Origin: Amaurobius ferox
Lineage: Eukaryota; Arthropoda; Arachnida; Araneae; Amaurobiidae
Length of the DNA stretch: 64,000 bases
Reading direction: 5' to 3'
NCBI GenBank assembly: GCA_951213105.1
Contig: OX578140.1
Location: 33,561,941-33,625,940, forward strand
Of this stretch, positions 24,380 through 35,901 are shown in pieces. The notes beneath the pieces were generated by a model, which searched no databases, was not told the DNA's origin, and saw only the letters and a list, made by a program, of their open reading frames with translations. Made by a program: the position numbers and the translations under genes. Position 1 is the first letter of the stretch. Every line of letters starts with the position of its first letter.

Positions 24380-24390
24380 TACCAAATCGG
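24380..24390 (+). repeat. Right copy of presumed 11-bp target-site duplication
   Basis: TACCAAATCGG follows GGCGAAATGGAGC directly. It matches the left flank TACCTAATCGG in 10 of 11 positions. Confidence 0.6.
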
Positions 24391-25713
24391 CGGTTCCTGA
24401 CTTGGTCCGTTCCTGTCTCAGAAGAGGTACGAAACTTGCGATAGTCTGGCAGATTCTTTAAAAAAAATCAAAGATCTGCTTAGGATTAAAAAATTATAAT
24501 TAACCAACGGATGGGTTTATGAAATTAACTTTTTTAGAGTAATTTGTGATGTTGTGAGCAAGTGATGAAAAAGAATGAATGATGGATGTCAAATAAATTT
24601 CTGTATATCTCTAATATAAGCATCGGAGAGGTTTAAAACGACCGAAAATTATATAATTTTTAAAAATTCACTAAGAATCGTCTGTCTAGTAATCGCATAG
24701 ATTCCATTCACAGTTTGAAAGATAATTTTTCGATTTCTTCCAATGGTGTTAAGATTAAAAATTTTGTGATAATATTTTAGGTCTTCAAGGAATTGATTTG
24801 TGTGAATATCGGACAAAATTGTGTTTCGGGATAAAATATAAAATAATTAATTCGAAGTTTAAAAAAACTAGCGCTGAGGAACACTTACTTATTCGGGTTC
24901 TGAAGTACATGTGTATCATATTTCATGGTCGTAGGACGTTTAGATTTCCTACTACAGACTGCACAAACAGACAGACACACAGACATATTTTTTATTAAGT
25001 AAGATAAATTCGTGATATAATGATACTTGATAAATTGGAAGGTTTGGAATAGATGGAGCTATACGTCATGAAAGTTTAGTTTTACAATGCAAGTTTATAA
25101 TATTCGACCCCCTTTTAATAGGTTTCAACAATGAAAATAAGTTTTCATAACAGTACCCCAGCATTTCCTAAGTTTGCAGCTAAAATGAATACTTTTTTGA
25201 TTTATTGTATCAGATCTTTTCAATTGAAGCTCCACCACAAAGTTTTCATTCTTCATTAAGTGTTGTTTATTCCTTATCGAAAATTCCTCTGACACCGATC
25301 ACTTTCAGAGAAATCTTCCTCTTCTGTTTGTGAGAGCCATGGAAACTTCAATAAATAAAATAATAGGAAGCGTAATTAAAACCGATGGATCATCGAAAAG
25401 CGAGAGTTCAGCAATTTTCTTCAAAATTTATCTCAGTTTTCACCGCTATCCATCTTTTCTAGAACATAGAGCATTCAGAAAGGACAGGTGTGCTTATCTC
25501 TTGAAACAACTTGTGTTTAATTCCGCGTTGGAAATTCAAGAAGTGGAAGAATAAATTGTAAAAATTTCACTTGACAGGCATACTACCTCCCCCAAACTTC
25601 TAGTTAGTCAGTCTGAGATTCTGATATCTGCACTAAATATTATGATCACGGCAGCGTTTGTATGGGACAAAGAATCTCAGCTGCAATGTTGAGTGTGGAA
25701 AGTTTTCGAGTTA
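24391..25713. other. AT-rich stretch right of the foldback element, no recognised gene
   Basis: Frames here are under 75 codons and lack motifs. Around 24890-24995 a segment ending CAAACAGACAGACACACAGAC followed by T-rich sequence resembles the cores of non-autonomous repeats. Confidence 0.45.
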
Positions 25714-26396
25714 AAAGTAAATTGTTTCGTATGAAGAATCCTTAGCTTCTGTATTCGGCCAGATTCGATTATTTTGGTTCTTTAAGGATATTTTTAAGGA
25801 ATTCTGCGACTGAGACCCTAAAATTAAGAGGGTAGAGGGTAGGTAGACGAAAACATAAAGAATAAAGTGTCCATCAAGTGAAAAGTAAATTGTTTCGTAT
25901 GAAGAATCCTCAGCTTCTGTATTCGGCCAGATTCGATTATTTTGGTTCTTTAAGGATATTTTTAAGGAATTCTTCGACTGGGGCCCTAAAATTAAGAGGG
26001 TAGAGGGTAGGTAGAGGAAAACATAAGGAATAAAGTGTATATCAAGTAAAAAGTAAATTGTTTCGTATGAAGAATCCCCAACTTCTGTATTCAGCTAGAT
26101 TCGATTATTTTGGTTCTTTAAGGATATTTTTAAGGAATTCTTCGACTGGGGCCCTAAAATTAAGAGGGTAGAGGAAAAGGTAGAGGAAAACATAAAGAAT
26201 AAAGTGTCCATCAAGTGAAAAGTAAATTGTTTCGTATAAAGAATCCCCAGCTTCTGTATTCGGCCAGATTCGACTATTATGGTTCTTTAAGGATATTTTA
26301 AAGAAATTCTTCGACTGGGGCCTTAAAATTACGAGGGTAGAGGGTAGGTAGAGGAAAAGGTAGAGGAAAACATAAAGAATAAAGTGTCCATCAAGA
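25714..26396. repeat. Tandem repeat, ~168-bp period, four units
   Basis: Units starting AAAGTAAATTGTTTCGTAT lie at 25714, 25882, 26050 and 26219. The last has an extra AGGTAGAGGAAA stretch. The units are about 90% alike by eye. Confidence 0.92.
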
Positions 26397-27124
26397 AAAC
26401 TTTAGTCTGTCACTGTTTGACGTTTACGGGTTGAATTATTTGACATTTTATTGTGTGTTTTGACTTCAATAACGTCTATGGTTGGGTTATCCGACTGAAA
26501 TTAGAGCGTTACGAAAATAGCAAACATTTTGGAATCTTATATTTCCAAACATAATATATAAAAGTGTAATTATATAAAAATAATTTCAGTATTTTATAAA
26601 TTTGAACTTTTTTCCGTCGAAAAGAGAAATAAGTGAAAGTTTTTGTATGAGCGAATTTTTGGTTCCTCTTTCCTTTCTTTCCCTCGAAATATCTTAAAAC
26701 TATATGTAACAGATATAAATAGTAAGGGACAAAAATATTTAGTAAAAAAGCTCTTTCAGTTTTAGAGTAATCATCTGCTCAATTTAAAGGAGATTGAGAT
26801 ATTTTCATTTTTAAAGTTTGTATTGCATATATCCCAAAAACTGAATAGTAACTAAATAATTTGTAGTCCTCTAAAAGTTCGTCTATAAATATGTATAATT
26901 TGATTTTGGATTGAAATTTTAATTTTTGAAATATAGCGGTTATAATAGTGAATAATTTCAGAAATCTGATTATGCACATCCTGTTAGTCAGAAATTTCAA
27001 CGTAGATAATGAATGAACCATAAAATGTAAAGTTAATAGAATTTCTGCAGACGATGTTTAAACCTTAAAACTCGAATTAGGTCCTGTATATCTACTACAA
27101 TCGTCCAAAGTCGTATAGACTTGA
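26397..27124. other. AT-rich stretch with an outlying copy of the 30-kb repeat
   Basis: No gene is recognised. At 27020-27120 the segment TAAAATGTAAAGTTAATAGA...GACGATGTTTAAACCTTAAAACTC is a relative of the repeats at 29940-30790. Confidence 0.5.
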
Positions 27125-27217
27125 TGTGAAAACAGGTATATTAATTTCTAAAACTGATTATGACCTTTTATATATGTTAATAAGCACATACCTCTTTTCT
27201 TGTCTTTGGACATTAAC

Positions 27218-27231
27218 ACACAATATTGCCT
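27218..27231 (+). repeat. Left target-site duplication of the 5S-headed SINE
   Basis: ACACAATATTGCCT is repeated exactly at 27620-27633, after the (CAA)n tail. Confidence 0.9.
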
Positions 27232-27619
27232 GGAGCCAACGGCCCTACCGTGTTGATAACACCAGTTCTCGTTAGATCACCGAAGTCAAGCAGCTTCGGG
27301 CGCGGTTAGTACTTGGATGGGTGACCACCTGGGAACACCGCGTGCTGTTGGCACATTTCGGACGCGGTAGCCCGGTGGTTTGCGCGTTGGATTTGCACGC
27401 TGCAACAACTGCCGCCGTGTTCATGTGGAGTATGATCACGTTAAATATGTGGGTCCGTAAGTCCTTTCGAGAGGTTGGTGGTAGAGGAAGGAGGGTACGG
27501 TCCCTATGAATGCCTCCCCCACTGGGTTGCAGTCTAAATTGGGTGGCATTTCCCGGCCGTCCTAACGGTTACCTTACACCTTTCTGGTAGGTCGGACGGT
27601 CTGGGTCTCAACAACAACA
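27232..27619 (+). mobile_element. Chimeric 5S rRNA/tRNA-derived SINE (388 bp)
   Basis: A complete 5S rRNA-like head (27235-27352) is followed by a shortened tRNA-like segment. The body and tail are shared with the tRNA SINE at 60283-60569 and end in (CAA)n. A 14-bp duplication flanks the whole, so head and tail moved as one unit. The 5S control region looks intact (TACTTGGATGGGTGACCACC). The tRNA part keeps GCGGTAGCCCGGTGGTTTGC, the A-box region, but lacks the B box that the sister SINE has as GGTTCGATTCC. The RNA polymerase III promoter would therefore be that of 5S (inference). A SINE-free relative of the site exists at 29565-29580. Confidence 0.88.
27235..27352 (+). ncRNA. 5S rRNA-like head of the SINE
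   Basis: The 118-bp segment starts GCCAACGGCCCTACC and ends GTGCTGTTGGC, so the terminal helix closes. It contains the conserved CACCAGTTCTCGTTAGATCACCGAAGTCAAGCAG region (written here only as landmarks) and the C-box. No T-run terminator follows, because the sequence reads straight into the SINE body. It is therefore part of the SINE rather than a 5S gene. Confidence 0.85.
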
Positions 27620-27633
27620 ACACAATATTGCCT
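27620..27633 (+). repeat. Right target-site duplication of the 5S-headed SINE
   Basis: Exact repeat of the 14-bp ACACAATATTGCCT. Confidence 0.9.
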
Positions 27634-27690
27634 TTTGCTATAGGCACTCCACGAAAACGCGCTACTTTTCACATTTCCTCTTTGGCGAAG

Positions 27691-28943
27691 GGTTATATGC
27701 TGTGTCAGGTCAACAGTTTAATTGATAAGTAAGACACTTAAAAGATGACTTTGATATTTCAATACAAATTAGCTATATTCACCCCACTAATTAAAAGTTA
27801 AATAATACAGGATCATAATTATATAATTTCTGTTACTTAATGTTCAGAAAAAAGTTTGTAAAGTGAAGGTTTTGAGAAAATACATTAGAAACAAAAATGC
27901 AACAACATGAGTCACAATAGGAAGCACATGTATGAGCAAATACAGTCAATAAAAAGGATTAAGGTATTCAAAATAAAGGGATATTATTCAACAATAATGG
28001 GGGGAAATAGAAGTTTATGGTGTACGTTTTAGTCCAACAGTTATATGACATGCTGAACGGCTAAGAAAAGTGTTTTACAATACTTCAAATATGAGAGTCT
28101 TTGATGAAAAACACGTCAGGTCTTCAGAGTGCGAGAGGAACTGCAAGTTATTATCTTCTGTTGAGTTGAATTGCTTTTTTCTTTCTTCTTCGATTAGTAT
28201 ACAACCAGTTAGAAAATATCGATTAGGAGGGGGTCAGTGATATTGGAGAGAAGGTTTTTGCGTTGGAAGGGGGCGAGTTCTGCCTAGTAATTACGAAGAT
28301 CCCTCACCCGTCAAACCCCGGGGAAAGTAAGTCCGAGGAAGGGGTCGTTTTTGTTTTGTTTACGTTTCGTGTTTAAAGGGATGCAGTTAATGCAATGCGG
28401 TAGACATTTTTGAAATAAGAAGGATAGACTGTTTTCTTTTAAAGAAAAAAGGATAATAGTTATGTACTGTGAGGTTAAATGCTAAACAAATATGATGTAT
28501 TTGATGAAAATATTACGATTTAAATGAATAATAATGAATTATGTATAAAAGTAACATGGAAACAAGAATGTTATTTAATTTGTTAAAAAAGTTTGTTATG
28601 TAAGAGGTATCAGTAAATGTATATAAATGTGTAGTTATTAGGCGAGTGAATGTGCATACATAAAAATAGTAAATTAGTCAAAATTTAAATTTTGCTTTGC
28701 TTGAAAGCTCGACCTGATATTGTGTAGTGTTGAATAGTACAAGTAACAGTTGAATAGTACAAGTAGTTGAATAGTACAAGTATATATGGTATAATATGGA
28801 AAAAATTATGTGTTACAACAAGACTTTGTTTTAGACGAACAGAAGCTATCTATAACAAGCTTTAATGAAAAATGACAATTATAGAGTTGCCAAGGACAAA
28901 ACATTTGGGGTTTTTCTTGTTTACTTGCGTTACGAGGAGTATA
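27691..28943. other. No recognised gene; includes a G-rich patch
   Basis: The stretch is mostly AT-rich. At 28206-28350 a G-rich patch (GGAGGGGGTCAG, GGAAGGGGGCGAG, CCCCGGGGAAAG) stands out, but I see no frame or RNA fold that explains it. Confidence 0.45.
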
Positions 28944-29671
28944 TGTGAGACCAGGATACATTTAGGCTGTGTAATATATAAAAATTTATTATTTTTGACA
29001 AGGCATACAATAGATCCAGACTGGTAGACGCCAATTTACAGCAGCCCTGACCCGAGAGGTCAATAAAGCCATAAATAAGGGGGATTCATTTACAGGTATG
29101 GTCGAGCCAGAAAAGTTACTGGAAGCCAAAGATTAAACCATGAGATTGGTTGAAGGTTTAACCAATTAGGAAGTATCGCATTGCCCTGAGGTCAACCAAT
29201 GAGATACGATGGGCGTATAGGGACCTCAGGTAAGAACGATTTGGCAACAGGCAGAAAGTGCAATAGACGAGATTGGAATAGGCATGCATAAAGGTTTTCT
29301 GACAGTTCAGTTATGTTACGAGGTGGCAACAGGCAGAAGGTTGATCAGAATAGTTGAGAATATTGAATACGACGCTCGTATGCATAGAGTGACGATGCAG
29401 TGTGCAAACGGGCAAGACTAAATATTCATGAAGTTACATGCACACAGTGATGATGCACTCAACATCCAGACACGAGTTAGTAGTGTGCTTCATAAAATTG
29501 AGGCAATGATCGCCGAAGAGACAACGTGTAAAATAGCAAGATTTTGTTGAGTGCCTATAACAAAAGGCAATACTGTGTGTTAATGTCCAAAGACAATAAA
29601 AGAGGTACGTGCCTATTAGCATATATAAAAAGTCATAATCAGTTTTAGAAATTAATATTCCTGGTCTCACA
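28944..29671. mobile_element. 728-bp element with 13-bp terminal inverted repeats
   Basis: The ends are TGTGAGACCAGGA and TCCTGGTCTCACA, a perfect 13-bp pair, with TA on both sides (28942-28943 and 29672-29673). That fits a Tc1/mariner-type MITE with a TA duplication. The TG...CA ends and the AATAAA signals near 29061-29075 would also fit a solo LTR, but no 4-6-bp duplication is present. The right 250 bp, read in reverse, match 27125-27690 and preserve the SINE-free site. No transposase. Confidence 0.65.
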
Positions 29672-29939
29672 TACCCAATCTCTTTCTTAAATATATAAGT
29701 GTAGTTATTGTAATTAAATTATGATTATAATGTTCATAATAAATAATGTTTATTTTAAAGTTAAAATGGGTGAAGTCGATTGTGTAGTATTATGTTAATA
29801 ATTTTATTCCGGGAATTCACACAAAGAAATAATGGTGGGTTTTTAATGCTGTACAATGAAATGTTTACGACCATAAATAACATGTTTAATTTTAAAAATA
29901 TGCTTTGCATATTATTGTTTTATTAATGTGCCCGACATT

Positions 29940-30790
29940 TGAGATTCGCTGGAAACTTAGAAAGATTAAGTTGTTTCAATTCTGTTTCTTATAGTTAACT
30001 CTGTAAACTTATTGGGAGCAGGTTCATGACTGAAATATTTCACATTTTATACCCAGTTAATTTTCAGTATTTTCCTGGGAAACGGTGATAATCGAAGACC
30101 GATAAAATGTAAAGTTATTAAAATTTCTGAAGACGATGTTTAACCTTAAAACTCTCATCAGATCCTGTAAATCTACTAAGAACGGTCCACATTGTATAGA
30201 CTCGATATTTGCTGATAACTTTGAAAGATGAAGTTGTTTCAATTCTGTATCTTATTGTCAATTCTGCGACTTTTTAAACCATCATAAGAATTTCTGCAGA
30301 CGATGTTCAACCTTCAAACTCTCATCAGATACTGTAAATATACCACGAAAGGTCAAAATTGCATAGACATGATATTCGCTGGTAATTTAGATTAAGTTGT
30401 TTCAATTCTGTATTTTATTGTCAATTCTGTTGTTAATTCAGTAAACTTATTGGGAGCAGGTTCAGGACTGAAATATTTTGCATTTTATACCCAGTTAATT
30501 TTCAGTATTAATCTGAACAACTGTGATAATCAAAGATCTATAAAATGCAAAGTTATTAGAATTTCTGAAGACGATGTTCAAACTTCAAACTCTCATCAGA
30601 TCCTGTAAATCTACTAAGAGGTCAATATTGTATAGATTCGATATTTGCTAGTAATTTTGAAAGATTAAGTTGTTTCAATTTTGTATCTTATTGTCAATTC
30701 TCTTATCAATTATGTAAACTTATTGAGAGCAGGTTCATGACTGAGATATTTCGCATTTTATACAACGTTAATTTTTAGTATTTTCTTGGG
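29940..30790. repeat. Diverged tandem repeats, units of ~170-290 bp
   Basis: GACGATGTT plus CAAACTCTCATCAGAT recurs near 30132, 30300 and 30570. The segment ATTGGGAGCAGGTTCA recurs near 30010 and 30450, with a variant near 30725. The middle unit is shortened. Another member lies at 27020-27120. Confidence 0.8.
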
Positions 30791-33700
30791 CAACGGTGGG
30801 CATTTCTGGTAGCTAAAGTAATAAGTAATATGCTCAAAAGTAATATAAAATATGAATTTGAAATTTGTTACGACAGCGATCTCTTCAATCTCTTCAAAAC
30901 TAAAAATAAAGATCGATGCTTTATCCATTAAAAGAATATTCTTTATAAAACTAAATTGAAAAGCAATGTTTCCTGATGAGAGATGTTTTGCATTCAAAGT
31001 CGCATTTGAAGCAACAAAGATCATTTATACATTCATAAATGTTTCGAAAGAAGATGACTTAAACAAACGTTTGACATTTCTTTCAAGTACCCAAAACTTA
31101 AATAACACAAACTTGCATTTGATATGAAAGAAAACAATTGTCTGAGGAAAGAATTAAATGCGTGTGTTAGTGCATTATTTATCATTTAAAGACTCTCGAT
31201 GCATAAAGTTTCGAGATTAGTGAGGCTGAAGCACTCAAACTTTTCTTTCAAGTACTTAACCTTTTACTTACGGATGGGACAGCTTCAATCCCAAACGAAG
31301 AGCCTCTTAAAAATACGGCTATGGGACGTACCCTATTCCAAACAGTTCGACCCCCCTTTGCAAGCACTGGCGTCCACCCATCAGAGATAACGTACAATAG
31401 ATCAGAGGAAATCTCCTGACCCACAGGCAGAGGATGAAATAATTTGAGACCGGGAAATTTTAATCCTCCGAACAGGGAAGAAGCGAAATGACCTCCAGAA
31501 TAGAATTTGTTTGGAGTCCCTTATTCATCCAATATAATTCCATAGTTTATACATTTTTAACATGAATACTCTATATTATTCATATTTATTCATTTCCAAT
31601 TTCTTTACTGTGGCGCACTAAAGAAGAGGAACTTTAATTATTAAATGCAAAGCGCATTTTTACTTTACAATAAAACTTAAAGCTGGGATTTTAAATTATT
31701 AAATTATACATCATGACATGGCCGTAAATTCGTATAGAGTGGAATTCATTAAATTAAACATTGCGTTGTTTGCCGCTAATAAATCCCACCATTATTTTCT
31801 TCAGTGCGAGTTCTGTAAAATAGTAATTAACATACTACTAAATTGATTGCACCATTTTAACTTTAACAATAAATCATTTATTGACAACATAGATTACTTA
31901 TTTACTCAATTACAACAATTTGCATATTTATTTGCGGAGAAGCGAGAAAGATGTGAGAAATTTGCAGTGTGAGACCAGATCACCATTTGTTATCGATATA
32001 ATTTAAGACATGCTAGCATATTTAATAAGAACATACCTGACCACAACGCTTGCTTCCTTATAGCTTGTACTGGTTTTGGACATTTTGTTAAAGTCTCCTT
32101 GGACTCTGCCTGTGGTAGAATTGCATATTAGGACTCCTAATGAAGAAAGGGGGTTGAATTTCAAACTTATCTTCCCGTTTTGAGATAGAGTTTAGGTTTT
32201 ACGACCTTGTAAGCTAGAGGTTAATATCGTATGTGGTGCGATTTATAAGCTATATACATATTTATCTACTCGTTGTTGAATTTCTTTGTTGATGTAAAAG
32301 AAAAAATTGAGGTTTGAAAGTTCGAGAAACAATGCCGAAAATTTAAATTCGCGTTTTCGTTGAATTTACAAGTTTTGGGCACCTCCGAGCAATAATAAAT
32401 AATTTTTGAGTTAAATCGTTCAAATTGTTGCAAAAGTAACAGTTAAAGCAAAAACATTCGTTAAACCCCATGTGACATTTATGACTCCCCCCCCCCCGAT
32501 AAAGCATTTATGACGTCTAACAACAATTACTAGGAGGTGGAAATAAACTTCGTAAACCTTAGACAATGGACTCGGTCAGACGGTCGCCAGTGGTTGAAAT
32601 TTAGTTCAAATAAATTTATATGGTGGAAATGAAGAATTCCCACACCTATGGAAAGGTCACTTCGTTGCAGGATCTGAGCAGTTACTCCCAGTGTATTTCC
32701 GACCAGTGACAACTTCTTCGCACTAGCTCACAGCCAATGGGCCAAGGGGGAGAAATGAAGGACGAGTCACCAGAGCAAGAAATCAGAAGAGAATTGTAAA
32801 TTATTTAGTGAAAAGTTGGTGAATCTATGTAAATGTCTATGAATGAAAAGTTGATGATGATCGTCGAAGAGAAGTTTTAAAATAAAAATCAATATAGACA
32901 TCAAGACGAAGGCTTCTGCCCCAAATATGACTCTGGTCACAAGATGATTCATGCAAAGGGAACTGCAGTACGTATGACATCCATATTGAGTACTCCTTTA
33001 GTTCTGATCAGGAATTCGCGTTTGTTAAGAATAAGTTTATTATAAAATTTACGCTTCTTCATAACCCTCTTCTTCAAGTTAAAATGAAAATAATTAAGAA
33101 TAAATAATTAAGAATATGAGATATGAGAATATGTGAATAAATAATAAATAATTAAATAAATAATTAAGTAAAGAAAAATAAAGGTTGCTTCAATAAGTTG
33201 TTAATAATTAATGTTTATTTTTTTGAACTTAATCTTTGTTATAAGGTGGACGCCGGACATAAGTCGTTTGGACGTCTGACAAATAAGTGGGTTATTTGTC
33301 AGACGCATGATAATGTATACATTATTTTTCGCTAAATGAATAAATTATAAATGAATCTGTCTTTTTTCATCACAACTACACTCTATATAACAGAGTAGTA
33401 AGTAACGATATCAACAGATTTCGGAGATAGAACCCCTCCCTCCCCCATCTTCAGGATAAAGACAGAGAAATCACAGCTATAAAATCAAGACGGAATTTGC
33501 CAATATATGGTTGTATCATATGACCCCAGGAACGAAGTCGTTGCCAAAAACTAGAGAAAATGTAAAGTAAAAATCTCATATTTTGTTACTTCGTGCAGCC
33601 TCAGCTCGATTTTAAAGAAATTTGAAGCTGGCTGCATTGTAACACTGAATTGTCGCTCGGCATAGAGTTTTGTAAAATAGTGACACATAGCAAAACATTT

Positions 33701-33899
33701 CGCTGCTAATTGCATGATAGGAGATTCTATGCTCGTTAGCGCATAATTAGCATGAAATAGGTCAATGCATGTAGTTATTTGCAATGAATGTAAAATCATT
33801 GTTTGGGGAATACCCCCTAAAGGCTGGCTATGTCAGTATAAAATAGAATTTGTTGACTCATAGAGAAAGTCTTGAATTCAGCGTATCTGCTTTTATTAT
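30791..33899. other. No recognised gene
   Basis: Frames are short and motif-free. Weak relatives of the 1.2-kb repeat appear at 31020-31260. A poly-C tract occurs near 32485-32500. Confidence 0.5.
33273..33305. repeat. Perfect 14-bp inverted repeat (hairpin)
   Basis: CGTCTGACAAATAA, a five-base GTGGG spacer, then TTATTTGTCAGACG. The stem has no mismatch. It is not part of any repeat family I recognise in the window. Confidence 0.9.
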
Positions 33900-34789
33900 C
33901 CTTCTAAACACAAATTCAAATCTGAAATATAAAGACACATAATGTGTTTACGAAATCCAACTTTAAGAACATAAAAAAACTGCCAGTTTTTTTTTTGTGT
34001 GATTTTTTCCATTTTACAAGACTAAATGTGAATCTGATGTCTGCCTTAGAGGCATATTCGGAATTCATTGATGCAATTTACGGGACAAAAATACATTTAT
34101 GCATTCATAAATGTATGGAATTAAAAGAATTCAAATAAAGGAAACGTTCGGAAATTCTGAAAATAAATCTCTAAAATATAAATATAAGAAGGAAAATAAA
34201 AGAGCAAGAAAGAGTTAAATGGATCGTGCAAGATATTTGCAAATCATTAAAGGGCCACTTGGAGTTTGAACAAGAGCATCGCCACTGAAATATCGAAACT
34301 TTTGGGGCAGGTACTTATATATATATATTACATGTGGTACAGTTTGTCAGTTTTGTGGTTATTTGGATTCTTAAGTTCGCTTTGCATTAGTCTCAGTTTG
34401 GTGGGGGTGTTTGCGATTAAACTCTTGTCCTGGTGAGCTGGCGGCTTTTTCATTTTGTCTATGATAGACCAAATATAGTCAAGATCGTTTATAACAGCAT
34501 TTGTTCGCTATATTAATATTTCGTTATAAACAACTAACACTTGTTTTAGAAGTTGTGCCTTTGCAGTGTTACAGGACCCGTCGGAAATTTTGTTATAACC
34601 GATTATGCGTTGTTAAGCAAACTTTTATATGTTTACTAAAGGGGGGACATTAATAATTACTTTTTATTGAATTGTTTTCCCGAAAATTTGCAATTTCGAG
34701 ATTTTTATGCAACTATATTTTTTAGGACTTTCTGAACATATTTCGACTACTTTTAGTGTGAACGCTCCACTTATTAGTGATATATCTTT

Positions 34790-34945
34790 ATCATAGACTC
34801 ACTGACACTTACACACACACACACTTACATATACACAGACGCCACCTCAAAAGTGATCAATTCGAATCCACGGATGCTTGAAACGTGCTCTTCCGGTAAA
34901 AACTCGAAATTTCGACCCCATCACAATATTTTTTCTATACGATTA
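34790..34945 (-). repeat. Helentron/DINE-1-like repeat fragment, family 1 (copy F)
   Basis: GACTCACTGACAC, a CA tract, GGATGCTTGAAACGTGCTC, and TCGACCCCATCACAATA correspond to the 5' part (reverse strand) of family 1. The terminal palindrome is decayed. Confidence 0.6.
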
Positions 34946-35843
34946 TACTATGCATATACACAGGAAGTAAACTGACATGTGTATAAATTTTCCAACTATT
35001 GTAACATTTTCATTGCTGCATATGTTCACAAACTGTCAATTGTTTGTAAATTTGTTTATAAATGATACCAGGATGTATAATATTTTTCCGATTTTCCTGT
35101 GCAAATAATTTTGTTTTGCGAGAACAGGGATTCTTATACATTCTTTTAAAGATAATTAAATTAAATATTTTAATAATTATAATAATTATTTTAGGAGCAG
35201 TATAAATTAGAATACTACTTGAATTTGCATATTGTTAATCACGAGCTCAGCCGGGTATACTTGGTAATACTATTATATGCGAAAATCCAGTGGAGTCACT
35301 TCCCTATATATTTGTACTATACTATATTTCAATATGCATAACTAACAGAATATGTGATTAAATAATTCCTAGGAACGTTTCGATCAAACACAAAGCATAT
35401 ACATTATTTCTTCTAGGACGAAATACTCACATAATTTAATGAGAATTCAGGGTTTGCTGATAAGGCTGATTCACACAAAGAAATGTATTTGAAAGCAAAA
35501 CGAACATTTGCGCATTCATAAATACGTTAAACACAATAAGCTCAAAAAATGAAAAGAATTCCTTCAAACACAAATACAAGAGAAAAGAAAGAGCTAAAAA
35601 AGTATTAAATGAATCATTTACGAGGATTGTAAATCATTAAAAGGCACTTAGTGTCTTAACGCCTCGGATCAACGAAGCTGGAATCTTGGAACTTTTCTAA
35701 GATGAACTTAAACACGTTACATGCTGTGTGGTTTGTGCGCATTATGTATGTTGTTTTGCTATATATTATGGTTTTGCTGTTGGGATTTTCAACTCCTTTT
35801 TCGAAGAATATATGTGGACCGTAAAATTTTGCATGTATACTGT

Positions 35844-35901
35844 TGAAGACCCAGACCGTCCGACTCGTCCGAGGACTTAGAGCATCTATTTGGACGGCCG
35901 C
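35844..35901 (-). mobile_element. 58-bp SINE tail-hairpin insertion with 13-bp target duplication
   Basis: GCATGTATACTGT at 35831-35843 is repeated at 35902-35914. The 58 bp between them contain GAAGACCCAGACCGTCC...GGACGGCC, the 3' terminal stem-loop of the SINE family at 27232 and 60283. The sibling units of the 1.2-kb array lack it, which confirms insertion. Confidence 0.8.

Larger units (their letters stand above)
27125..27690 (+). repeat. Partial copy of the 728-bp terminal-inverted-repeat element, split by a SINE
   Basis: From TGTGAAAACAGGTATATTAA at 27125, the sequence aligns with the reverse complement of the right end of the element at 28944-29671. The alignment is broken only by the SINE at 27232-27619 and resumes at TTTTGCTATAGGCACTC. 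Similarity fades after about 27690. Confidence 0.65.

Noticed and set aside
27235..27352. A functional 5S rRNA gene
   Set aside because: The 14-bp duplication encloses it together with the SINE body, and no T-run terminator follows the 3' end.
27360..27620. A 62-codon frame in the SINE body as a gene
   Set aside because: It lies within the SINE and is not kept in the sister copy.
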